64,000 bases of DNA from Azospirillum brasilense (GTDB lineage: Bacteria > Pseudomonadota > Alphaproteobacteria > Azospirillales > Azospirillaceae), in contig NZ_CP032347.1 in the NCBI RefSeq assembly GCF_005222205.1, positions 620,001 to 684,000 on the forward strand, written 5' to 3'. This document shows, piece after piece, positions 37,799 through 45,343 of the stretch (its first letter is position 1; each line of letters begins with the position of its first letter). The notes below the pieces were generated by a model. It saw only the letters and a program-made list of their open reading frames with translations. It did not search any database and was not told the DNA's origin. Both the position numbers and the translations under genes were made by a program.

Positions 37799-38939
37799 TG
37801 GACGGGCCCTCCGCCAGCCGGGCCCCGCGCCGGACGTCGCGCACCGCCTCGACCGTGGCGCGGGCGGTCCGCTTCATCCAGATCAGCATGCCGCTGAAGA
37901 CCAGCGTGGTCATCAGCAGGCCAAAAGCGAACCACACCAGCTTGACCGGCAGGCCGCCGAAATCGCCGGTGTGCAGGGCGCGCATAATGGTGCGGGTCAA
38001 CTCGATGCCCGAGGCCGCCTCCATCCCGCCCTCGATGAGGATCACCTCGGCGGTGAAGGGATTCACCCGGACATAGTCGGGCAGCAGCGGCACCTGCCCG
38101 CTGGACCCCGCCACCGTCGCCGGGTCGTAGGCGGTGCCGGGCAGCCACAGGTAGCGCAGCCGCATGTCGGGCAGGGCCGCCTTGGCGCTGGCCAGGACGG
38201 CGTCGACGTCCGGCCTCGGCGCGGTCGCGCTCACCGGGATCTGGTCGCGGGCCAGCAGCACCGGCGCCTTCCCGCCGCCCAGCCCCATCCCGAGATGGAA
38301 CAGCATCATGTAGATCAGGAACCACAGGCTGGTGACCGAGATGACCGCGATGAACCAGATCGACCACGTGCCGGCGACGCGGTGCAGGTCGCCCCACATC
38401 ACGCGCGGCGCCTGCCGCCAGCGGATGCGCGGCTGGTAGAAGGACTTCCAGAAGCGCTTGTAGACCACCAGCCCGGTGACCAGCGACCCGACGAGCGGAA
38501 TGGCCAGCAAGGTCACGAGGTACCAGCCCACGGGGAAGGTCATCAGCCAGCCGTGCAGGGCGCGGAAGAAGCTCTGGAACGAGTTGCCGGTGGACAGCCC
38601 CTGCACCGCCCCGCTGACCGGATCCACCCAGGCGGTGGTGAAGGTGCCGTCGGGCATCGCCATGCGGGCGCTGACCGCCATGTGGGAGCCGCCCCAGTTC
38701 AGCGAACTCACCCGCCCGCCCGGCGCCGTGGCCTCGGCGGCGGCGATCAGCGCGCTGACCGGCAGCGGCTCCCCGGCGCCCGACGCCCGCATGGCCGGGT
38801 TGACCAGCCACATGATCTCGGTGCTGACCACGGCGATGGTCCCGGTCAGGCAGACGAAGAACAGGAACGCCCAGATGGGCATCGCCAACCAGGAGTGCCA
38901 CAGGAACCACAGCCGCGTGCGCGACTTGCCGACGCTCAT
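37791..38939 (-). CDS. fpvG: PepSY-associated membrane protein, FpvG-like siderophore-iron reductase
   Basis: This 382-residue protein has the PepSY_TM layout: a first membrane helix (LWHSWLAMPIWAFLFFVCLT), a periplasmic PepSY loop, two central helices (WYLVTLLAIPLVGSLVTGLV, and TWSIWFIAVISVTSLWFLI preceded by DLHRVAG), a second PepSY loop and a C-terminal helix (KLVWFAFGLLMTTLVFSG). Several membrane His residues may bind haem. FpvG is the inner-membrane reductase that reduces ferric iron in ferripyoverdine. It is the first gene of the operon, and a Fur-like dyad lies 70 bp upstream. Confidence 0.82.
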   Translation of the reverse strand: MSVGKSRTRLWFLWHSWLAMPIWAFLFFVCLTGTIAVVSTEIMWLVNPAMRASGAGEPLPVSALIAAAEATAPGGRVSSLNWGGSHMAVSARMAMPDGTFTTAWVDPVSGAVQGLSTGNSFQSFFRALHGWLMTFPVGWYLVTLLAIPLVGSLVTGLVVYKRFWKSFYQPRIRWRQAPRVMWGDLHRVAGTWSIWFIAVISVTSLWFLIYMMLFHLGMGLGGGKAPVLLARDQIPVSATAPRPDVDAVLASAKAALPDMRLRYLWLPGTAYDPATVAGSSGQVPLLPDYVRVNPFTAEVILIEGGMEAASGIELTRTIMRALHTGDFGGLPVKLVWFAFGLLMTTLVFSGMLIWMKRTARATVEAVRDVRRGARLAEGPSNA

Positions 38940-39008
38940 CTCGTCCTCTCAGATGGAACCACCAATCCTCCTGTTCAGACGAACGGGGGCGCCCTCCGCC
39001 TCATGCTC

Positions 39009-39029
39009 AAATGCGAAGAATTCTCATTT
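39009..39029. promoter_or_regulatory. Fur-like operator upstream of the fpvG-like operon
   Basis: A 21-bp imperfect dyad, AAATG-CGAA at one end and TTCTC-ATTT at the other, is centred on a GAATTC. It lies about 70 bp before the fpvG-like start on the minus strand. The blocks ATGCGAA and TCATT match those at 25571-25589. The remainder of the 389-bp gap (38940-39328) holds a less AT-rich stretch without a recognisable gene and, at its right end, the dyad at 39265-39285. Confidence 0.55.
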
Positions 39030-39264
39030 TCGTTTGGAAGCGCCCGGCCGGGCATCGTCACCCCATGCATCCCCCATCACGCATGGGAAACGGACCCGCT
39101 CCGATTTCCTGGCCGCTCCTCGGATCGGGGCGGCGCCTCCATGCGCCGAAGCAACCTGAGAATGGCTCCGCCTCACCCACCACCTTTGATTGAACAGGCC
39201 ATGAGCCCGAAACCGATGCCCGATGCATCGTGAAACCCCATTGACACTGCCAAATCAATCAAGC

Positions 39265-39285
39265 ATTTTGAACGCCATTCAAAAT
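39265..39285. promoter_or_regulatory. Perfect inverted repeat upstream of the amino acid ABC operon
   Basis: ATTTTGAA and TTCAAAAT form a perfect 8-bp inverted repeat with a 5-bp spacer, 44 bp before the permease start. A TTGACA hexamer lies 19 bp upstream at 39241-39246, so the dyad overlaps the expected -10 region, a typical repressor position. The XRE-cupin regulator encoded at 44241-44819 is a candidate ligand-responsive binder; nothing in the sequence proves this. Confidence 0.6.
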
Positions 39286-39328
39286 TAGGTCTGGCGACAA
39301 AGCCAAACCATGAACAGGGGCATCGGCG

Positions 39329-39994
39329 ATGGGGTACGAATGGCAGTTTGCCATAATACTTGAGTATTGGCCGATTTTCGCACGCGGGGCCATTACGACC
39401 CTCCAGATAACGTTACTGTCTTCCGCTATCGGCTTGCTGATCGGACTCTTGGTCGGCGTGAGCCGCGAATCATCCGGTATCTTTGTAAGATCCGTCACAT
39501 CCGTCTATGTTGAAATGATTCGCGCCACTCCGGCGCTCGTGCAGATTGTCTGGCTCTACTACTGCTTTCCGATCATCTTCGGTTACCAACTCAGCGCGAT
39601 GACCTCGATCATCATCGCCCTCGGCATCCATTCCGGAGCCTACGTGTCGGAGATCGTGCGGGCCGGCATCAACGCGGTGGACACCGGCCAGTTTCTCGCC
39701 GCCAAGTCCATCGGCATGAACCACTTCACGGCGCTCCGCCGCATCATCCTGCCCCAGGCCGGACAGAAGATGATCCCGCCGCTGATCAACGAATTCGCCA
39801 ACCTGATGAAGCTGACGACGCTCGGCTCGATGATCGCGGTCTATGAGCTTCTTCAGGAATCGAACAACCTCATCGCCACGACCTACCGCCCGCTTGAGGT
39901 CTACACGTTCCTGGCGATCTTCTTCTTCATCATCACCTACCCCTGGATCTGGCTGTCGCAGCGCCTGGAACGGCGCCTGAAGATGCGGGCCTGA
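39329..39994 (+). CDS. Polar amino acid ABC transporter permease (HisM/GlnP family)
   Basis: This 221-residue permease has the family's five membrane spans and the conserved N-terminus GAITTLQITLLSSAIGLLIG. The EAA loop reads KSIGMNHFTALRRIILPQAG. Only one permease gene is present, so the channel is presumably a homodimer, which is common in this family. The gene's first 150 bp are less GC-rich than its neighbours. It opens an operon that continues with ATPase, binding protein and arginase-family genes. Confidence 0.92.
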   Translation: MGYEWQFAIILEYWPIFARGAITTLQITLLSSAIGLLIGLLVGVSRESSGIFVRSVTSVYVEMIRATPALVQIVWLYYCFPIIFGYQLSAMTSIIIALGIHSGAYVSEIVRAGINAVDTGQFLAAKSIGMNHFTALRRIILPQAGQKMIPPLINEFANLMKLTTLGSMIAVYELLQESNNLIATTYRPLEVYTFLAIFFFIITYPWIWLSQRLERRLKMRA

Positions 39995-40030
39995 CCGATC
40001 CTCGCACGATCCTCCGGTGGAGTTTCCCCA

Positions 40031-40786
40031 ATGCTGCGCATCACCAACCTCGGGAAGAGCTACGGCAGCGCGCGCGTCCTGAGCGGCATCGATCTCGACG
40101 TGCAGCCCCACGACGTCGTGGCGATCATCGGACCCAGCGGCTCCGGCAAGAGCACGCTTTTGAAATGCATCAACTTTCTGGAACGCTACGACGAGGGCGA
40201 GGTCCGCTTCGGCGATGAGCTGGTCGGCTATGTCGAGGCCAACGGCCAGCGGCGGCTGGCCACCGAGCGCCAGACCAACCGGCTGCGCGCCGAAATGGGC
40301 ATGGTCTTCCAGAACTTCAACCTGTTCCCCCACATGACGACGCTCCAGAACGTCATCGAGGGGCCGATCCAGGTGAAGGGCGTCGCGCGCGACGAGGCGG
40401 TCCGCCACGCCGAGCAGCTTCTCGCCAAGGTCGGGCTGGCCGACAAGCGCGACGTCCGTCCGACCAAGCTGTCGGGCGGGCAGCAGCAGCGCGCCGCGAT
40501 CGCCCGCGCCCTGGCGATGCGCCCGCGCCTGATGCTGTTCGACGAGCCGACCTCGGCGCTCGACCCCGAACTGGTCGGCGAGGTGCTGACCACCATGCGC
40601 GAACTCGCCGCCGAAGGCATGACCATGGTGATCGTCACCCACGAAATGAGCTTCGCGCGCGACGTCGCGAGCCGGGTCGTCTTCATGGAAGGCGGCCGAA
40701 TCGTCGAAGAGGGACCACCAGGCAAGATTTTCACCAACCCGGACAACGCGAGGACCCGCGCGTTCCTTGCCCGCGTCCTGCATTGA
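40031..40786 (+). CDS. Polar amino acid ABC transporter ATP-binding protein (GlnQ/HisP family)
   Basis: This 251-residue ATPase has Walker A GPSGSGKST, signature LSGGQQQRA, Walker B LMLFDEPTSALDPE and the H-loop MVIVTHEMSFARDVA. It energises the upstream permease. A short RRLATERQTNRL insertion follows the beta-sheet subdomain, as in other GlnQ proteins. It is 36 bp after the permease gene, preceded by GGTGGAG. Confidence 0.93.
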   Translation: MLRITNLGKSYGSARVLSGIDLDVQPHDVVAIIGPSGSGKSTLLKCINFLERYDEGEVRFGDELVGYVEANGQRRLATERQTNRLRAEMGMVFQNFNLFPHMTTLQNVIEGPIQVKGVARDEAVRHAEQLLAKVGLADKRDVRPTKLSGGQQQRAAIARALAMRPRLMLFDEPTSALDPELVGEVLTTMRELAAEGMTMVIVTHEMSFARDVASRVVFMEGGRIVEEGPPGKIFTNPDNARTRAFLARVLH

Positions 40787-40797
40787 AGAGGCTGAAC

Positions 40798-41637
40798 ATG
40801 TCCGCATTCCGCACGCTGATCTCGTCGCTGGTGGTTGGCGCCCTGGTGACCTTCGGCGCCGTCAAGGCCCAGGCCGCCGGCGAGGTCGAGAAGATCGTCC
40901 GGCAGGGCGAGCTGAAGATCGGCTACATCCCCTCCCCGCCCGGAACCGCCAAGGACCCCAAGACGGGCGAACTGACCGGCTTCTACGTGGACGCAGCGCG
41001 CGCCATCGCCGAGCAGATGGGCGTCCGCCCGGTCTTCATCGAGACGACCTGGGCGAACTTCGTCGCCGGGCTGCAGGCCGGCCAGTTCGACATGTCCATC
41101 GGCGCGACCTTCGCCACCGTGAAGCGCGCCACCGTGGTCGATTTCACCAAGCCGATCTTCTATCTCGGCAGCGTCGCCGTGGTGAAGAACGACGAGGCGC
41201 GCTTCGCCTCGCTGGCCGACATGAACAAGGCGGACGTCCGCATCGCCGTGGTCCAGGGCACCGCCGCCGAGGACTTCGTGCGCCGCACCATCCCCAACGC
41301 CAAGCTGACCTCGCTGGCCGGCGGCAACCTGACCGCGGGCTTCATGGAGGTGGCGGCCGGCCGCGCCGACGCCAGCTTCGAGGATCTGTTCACCGCTACC
41401 CGCTTCACCGAACAGCAGCCGGGCGTGAAGATGCTGTTCAACGACCGGCCGGTGAATTTCCTGCCGATCGCCTGGACCGTCCGCAAGGGCAACAGCGAGC
41501 TGCAGTCGGTCCTCAACGTCGGGCTCGACAACCTGCTGACCTCCGGCCAGTGGGACGTGATCGCCGCCAAGTACATCTCCGGCGGCCGCTACGTGAACGA
41601 GCCCGCCCTGCGCGAATTCCCGAAGCAGGCTCCCTGA
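40798..41637 (+). CDS. Periplasmic amino acid-binding protein (SBP family 3)
   Basis: This 279-residue binding protein has a signal peptide (ISSLVVGALVTFGAVKAQAA) and the family 3 fold: GELKIGYIPSPPGTAKDPKT, ELTGFYVDAARAIAEQMGV and QAGQFDMSIGATFATVKRAT. The usual Arg that clamps the ligand carboxylate is less evident, so a guanidino or other nonstandard ligand is possible. The ATG at 40798 has GAAGAGG six bases upstream; an overlapping TTG at 40783 is an alternative. Confidence 0.9.
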   Translation: MSAFRTLISSLVVGALVTFGAVKAQAAGEVEKIVRQGELKIGYIPSPPGTAKDPKTGELTGFYVDAARAIAEQMGVRPVFIETTWANFVAGLQAGQFDMSIGATFATVKRATVVDFTKPIFYLGSVAVVKNDEARFASLADMNKADVRIAVVQGTAAEDFVRRTIPNAKLTSLAGGNLTAGFMEVAAGRADASFEDLFTATRFTEQQPGVKMLFNDRPVNFLPIAWTVRKGNSELQSVLNVGLDNLLTSGQWDVIAAKYISGGRYVNEPALREFPKQAP

Positions 41638-41709
41638 TCGCCGGCTCCGCCGTCCGACCCGATCCGCAGCGGTCGACCTGAAAAACCCCCGAAGAGGACA
41701 TCTGCGTCC

Positions 41710-42780
41710 ATGCCGCAATACCCGAGCTGGCAGGATACCCTGGCCGGCAAAACCTGGCGCACGACCCACTTTCCCCGCATCAAGGCGGACATGCCGACCT
41801 TCCTCGGCGTTCCCTACGCCATCCGGGACGAGGATCTGGCCGGCGCCGACGCCGTCATCATCGGCGCGCCCTTCGCCGCCGGCTGGGGAACCAAGTACAG
41901 CGGCGTCGACAAGGCCGAATGGCTGGCCGCCACCGTCCGCGTCCGCCAGCAGTCGATCCGCTACCGCGGCGGCTACGTGCAGGACTTCGACCTCGACATC
42001 TTCGAGCATCTGAAGGTCGTCGATTACGGCGACGTCGACATCCCCCTCGAAGCCAGCTACGAGGGCACGGTCGAGCGCATCCTGGAAGCCCAGGAGGGCG
42101 TCGAGCGCAAGGTCAAGGCGGCGCTGGCCGCCGGCGCGGTGCCGATCGTCATCGGCCAGAACTCGCCCTGCGCCTCCTACGCCATCGGCCGGCCGGTGGC
42201 CGAGCATGTGAAGGGGCCGGTCGGCATGATCAGCCTCGACACCCATTGGGACTGCTGGCCCTACGACTGGGCCACCATGAACGACTACGTCGCCGGCTCG
42301 ACCAACTGGAAGGACAAGCTGTTCCGCGACTGCCCCAGCTACGCCATCCGCAATCTGGTCGAGATCGGCGAGCGCGGCATGCTGGAGAATCCGGACATCG
42401 TCCGCCACTACCTCCGCAACGGCGCCTGCTTCATGCCGATGTGGAAGATCCGGACGGAGCTGGGCATCCAGGGCGTGATCGACAACCTGCGCCACGCCTA
42501 CGACGGCACGGCCGGCGTTTACGCCCATTTCGACATGGACGTGCTGGGCGGCGCCGGACCGACCGAGGGCGACGTGCTGGGCGAGCTGGCCGAGCCGATC
42601 GGCATGACCGACTACGAGGCGATCCGCATCGCGCACGAGGTCGGCAAGCGCGGCTGCGACGGGCTGTCCTTCCTGTGCATCCCGCCCGGTTCGGCGATCA
42701 TGTACCGGGTCATCGTCTACGCGGTGACCTATTTCCTGGCGGGCCTCGCCATGCGCAAGGCCGGCCAGACCGGGACCTGA
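41710..42780 (+). CDS. Arginase/agmatinase (ureohydrolase) family protein with altered metal site
   Basis: This 356-residue protein has the arginase fold: VIIGAPFAAGWGTKYSGVDK in the N-half and SLDTHWDCW, which matches the DxHxD metal motif. HFDMDVLGG matches the SxDxD motif in part. The first motif, normally GGDHS, reads IGQNSPC, so the His ligand of one manganese is missing. The DP after the last motif is also lost. It may bind a different metal set or act on an unusual substrate. Its position after the ABC genes suggests a guanidino substrate. Confidence 0.85.
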   Translation: MPQYPSWQDTLAGKTWRTTHFPRIKADMPTFLGVPYAIRDEDLAGADAVIIGAPFAAGWGTKYSGVDKAEWLAATVRVRQQSIRYRGGYVQDFDLDIFEHLKVVDYGDVDIPLEASYEGTVERILEAQEGVERKVKAALAAGAVPIVIGQNSPCASYAIGRPVAEHVKGPVGMISLDTHWDCWPYDWATMNDYVAGSTNWKDKLFRDCPSYAIRNLVEIGERGMLENPDIVRHYLRNGACFMPMWKIRTELGIQGVIDNLRHAYDGTAGVYAHFDMDVLGGAGPTEGDVLGELAEPIGMTDYEAIRIAHEVGKRGCDGLSFLCIPPGSAIMYRVIVYAVTYFLAGLAMRKAGQTGT

Positions 42781-42790
42781 CGGACCCGGC

Positions 42791-42818
42791 GGCGGGGAGC
42801 GGACGCCCGCTCCCCGCC
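42791..42818 (+). terminator. Strong hairpin after the arginase-family gene
   Basis: A perfect 12-bp stem (ggcggggagcgg/ccgctccccgcc) has a 4-base loop and is followed by CTCTTCTCC, a weak pyrimidine tract rather than a clear T-run. It lies 11 bp after the arginase-family stop and may attenuate transcription into the amidohydrolase gene. Confidence 0.6.
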
Positions 42819-42899
42819 CTCTTCTCCACCGTTTCCCTTCCTACGAACTTTGCGAAGCGCCCCGTCCGTCGGCGGCGGAGGCGCGGGGATTTCCGATCG

Positions 42900-44108
42900 A
42901 TGCTCAACGTCAATGGCGACGCCGTTCTGGCGACCCTGCGGACCCTGGCGGGATTCGGCGCGGTGGGGTCCGGCGTCTGCCGGCCCGCGCTCTCACCGGC
43001 GGACCTGGCGGCCCGCCGCTGGCTGGCCGGCGAAATGGAAAGGATCGGCCTCAAGGCGACCATCGACGCGGTGGGCAACCTGTATGGCGCGGCGCCCGGC
43101 GCCGGCCGGTCGGTGCTGATCGGTTCCCATTCCGACAGCGTGCCGACCGGGGGCTGGCTGGACGGCACGCTCGGCCTCGCCTATGGGCTGGAGATCGCCC
43201 GCGCCTGGATGGAAGCCCACCCCGGCGCGCCGGTCGGCATCGACCTGATCGACTTCTCCGACGAGGAGGGACGCTTCCTGAGCTGCCTGGGCAGCCGCTC
43301 CTTCTGCGGCGACCTCCCCGGTCTGCCGGCCGGTTTCGCCGAGGAGGCGGCCAGCGCCGGTCTGGACACCACCGGTATGGGCACCGCCCCGCCGCTCCGT
43401 CTCGACCCGCAACGGCACCGCGCCTTCTTCGAAGCCCACATCGAGCAGGGGCCGCGGCTGGAGGCGGCCGGCCTCCCCATCGGCGTGGTCACCGGCATCT
43501 TCGGCATGCGCCGCTACGCCGTGCGGTTCGACGGCCGCGCCGACCATGCGGGCACGACGCCGATCGCGCTGCGCCGCGACGCCGCCCGCCTGCTCTACCG
43601 CTTCGCCGACGCCTGCCACCACCGTTTCCGCCAAGCCGGTTCGACGGACAGCGTGTGGAACCTGGGCAAGGTGTCGCTCCAGCCCGGCGCCGTGAACGTC
43701 GTCGTCGAGCGGGGGGAGCTTCTGCTCGAGTTCCGCGACCTCGACCCGGTGGCGCTGGACGGCTTGAGCGCCGCGCTGGCGATGCTGGTCGACGAGTTCG
43801 ACGGCCAGGAGGGTGTGCGGGTTTCGCTGGAGGAGGCCGGGCGTCTGGCGCCGGTGTCGCTGGACCCCACGCTTCGGGGATTGGTTGCCGACGCCGCCGC
43901 GGCCCGCGGCGCCCGGTCGATGCCATTGCCGAGCGGCGCGATCCACGACGCGATGGTGCTGGCGCGGAGCGTCCCCACCACGATGCTGTTCGTGCCGAGC
44001 ATCGGCGGGCGGAGCCACACGCCGGTGGAGGACACGCGGGCGGAAGACATCGTGCTGGGCGCCCATGTGCTCGCACAGGCCGTTTTCGCCTGCGCCGAGA
44101 GCCTGTGA
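42900..44108 (+). CDS. M20-family Zn-dependent amidohydrolase (allantoate amidohydrolase/N-carbamoyl amino acid hydrolase type)
   Basis: This 402-residue dizinc hydrolase has GSHSDSVPTGGWLDGTLG (the first His and the bridging Asp), IDFSDEEGRFLSCLGSR (the catalytic Glu), EAHIEQGPRLEAAGLPIGVV, the dimerisation lid and the last ligand in LPSGAIHDAM and GGRSHTPVED. Enzymes of this group hydrolyse ureido compounds such as N-carbamoyl amino acids or allantoate, releasing ammonia and CO2. With the arginase-family protein it suggests stepwise removal of nitrogen from a guanidino/ureido compound. The start is ATG at 42900. Confidence 0.9.
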   Translation: MLNVNGDAVLATLRTLAGFGAVGSGVCRPALSPADLAARRWLAGEMERIGLKATIDAVGNLYGAAPGAGRSVLIGSHSDSVPTGGWLDGTLGLAYGLEIARAWMEAHPGAPVGIDLIDFSDEEGRFLSCLGSRSFCGDLPGLPAGFAEEAASAGLDTTGMGTAPPLRLDPQRHRAFFEAHIEQGPRLEAAGLPIGVVTGIFGMRRYAVRFDGRADHAGTTPIALRRDAARLLYRFADACHHRFRQAGSTDSVWNLGKVSLQPGAVNVVVERGELLLEFRDLDPVALDGLSAALAMLVDEFDGQEGVRVSLEEAGRLAPVSLDPTLRGLVADAAAARGARSMPLPSGAIHDAMVLARSVPTTMLFVPSIGGRSHTPVEDTRAEDIVLGAHVLAQAVFACAESL

Positions 44109-44240
44109 ACGGACCCTCCCGGCACCCCATCGCTGTGGCGGAGGTTGGTCCGGGACGATAGGATGGCGGCCTTCGAAGACTGCGCGGGTGTGTTTCGGCA
44201 CGGTTTTCGGGAAAAAGTGCGCGTAGCGTGAAAGTCGGGG

Positions 44241-44819
44241 ATGATGCAGGACGAATTTCTGTCCGAAAATTTTGGCAGACGGCTCCATGAGCTGCGCGTG
44301 GCGCGCAAGATGACCCTGTCGAGCCTGGCGAAAAGCTGCGACTGCTCGGTGGCGCTGCTGTCGAAGATCGAGAAGGGCAAGGCCCGGCCATCGCTCAACA
44401 CGCTGCACAGGATCGCCACGGCGCTCGACACCAACATCGGAAACCTGCTGCCGACCGAGCGGGCCCAGCCGGCGATCATCGTTCGCAACGGAGATCGCCC
44501 CATCCTGTCCGACGGCCTGCTGCGCGGGCGGGACGGCGTGCAGCTCGAAGCGCTGTCCGTGCTCGCCCCGGGCAGTTCCTTTCAGGTGAACATCCATCAT
44601 GTGGCCGTCGGGGGACGTTCCGACGGCTGCATCACCCATCCGGGCGAGGAGTTCGTCTATGTGCTGTCGGGTGAGATCGACCTGATCCTGGGCGACGAGA
44701 CCACCCGGATGGGCGCGGGCGATGCCGCGTTCTTCGCGTCCGAGATTCCTCACGGCTACGCCAATCCGGGGACCGTTCCAGCCGCGGTCCTGTGGCTCAA
44801 CTCTCCGCCCACCTTCTAG
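44241..44819 (+). CDS. XRE-family regulator with C-terminal cupin domain
   Basis: This 192-residue protein has an HTH_3 domain (LHELRVARKMTLSSLAKSCD, then SVALLSKIEKGKARPSLNTL) in residues 10-70 and a small cupin domain (HPGEEFVYVLSGEIDLILGD, ASEIPHGYANPG) in 110-185. Such proteins sense small molecules such as amino acids or polyamines (PuuR type) and usually repress adjacent catabolic genes. It is the last gene in the plus-strand group. The two Met codons at 44241 and 44244 cannot be separated. Confidence 0.9.
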   Translation: MMQDEFLSENFGRRLHELRVARKMTLSSLAKSCDCSVALLSKIEKGKARPSLNTLHRIATALDTNIGNLLPTERAQPAIIVRNGDRPILSDGLLRGRDGVQLEALSVLAPGSSFQVNIHHVAVGGRSDGCITHPGEEFVYVLSGEIDLILGDETTRMGAGDAAFFASEIPHGYANPGTVPAAVLWLNSPPTF

Positions 44820-45248
44820 ACACCCTGAGGGGCGGCGCACCCGTTCCCGCTGCGGCCACCGCGGACCGGCATGGAAACGGGGTGCGAACTTTAGACATCG
44901 GGGCCCCCGGACACAGGCCGCTGTGCCGCCGGGCTCCCCGGCGGGCGATTGCGCCGGGTCAACAGCACGGTCCGCACGCGCCGCGCGCGTCCTTGTCGGA
45001 CGTTGAGCGATCCGCACGCCCGTCGACGGGCGACACGCCGTCGTGATTCCAGCCAACCGAGCCGGACGGCGCGGGTCCGCCGATGCGGCGCGTCCACTTT
45101 CCGACGTCGGCGCGCCGCTTCGGCTTTGAACAGTGTCCGGCGACCCAGACCCAGCAAAACGCAAGGGTGCCCCTGCCCCGATGCCCGCCTCCGGCGGCTC
45201 ACCCGTCCGCGACGCGACGGATTAGCTTCGCACGCTAATGACCTTGAT
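44820..45248. other. Long intergenic region without a recognised gene
   Basis: About 430 bp with no convincing open frame, RNA gene or repeat. Short frames on both strands are Arg/Pro-rich, as expected from GC-rich noncoding DNA, and have no ribosome-binding sequences. A ttagc/gctaa inverted repeat near 45223-45238 lies just before the GntR-type palindrome and may belong to the downstream promoter. A small RNA cannot be excluded. Confidence 0.5.
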
Positions 45249-45270
45249 AATGCCTGATGCATCAGGCATT
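45249..45270. promoter_or_regulatory. Perfect 22-bp palindrome, GntR (FCD)-type operator candidate
   Basis: The two 11-base halves (AATGCCTGATG and its exact complement) are joined without a spacer, giving a TGATGCATCA core. FCD-type GntR regulators typically bind such dyads. It lies about 75 bp before the TRAP binding-protein start, and a GntR-FCD gene ends the same operon at 49626-50306. That regulator is the likely partner. Confidence 0.75.
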
Positions 45271-45343
45271 GTGCGCGTCACCAACCTTTCGGGGCCGGCA
45301 CAGAACCGGTCTCCTGAACAATGCGGATCGGAGGAACGCCCCT

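Noticed and set aside
33009..38939. Zinc uptake (ZnuABC) operon
   Set aside because: The binding proteins lack the His-rich loop, and the PepSY protein plus three small genes in fpvGHJK order and the linked siderophore receptor fit iron release better.
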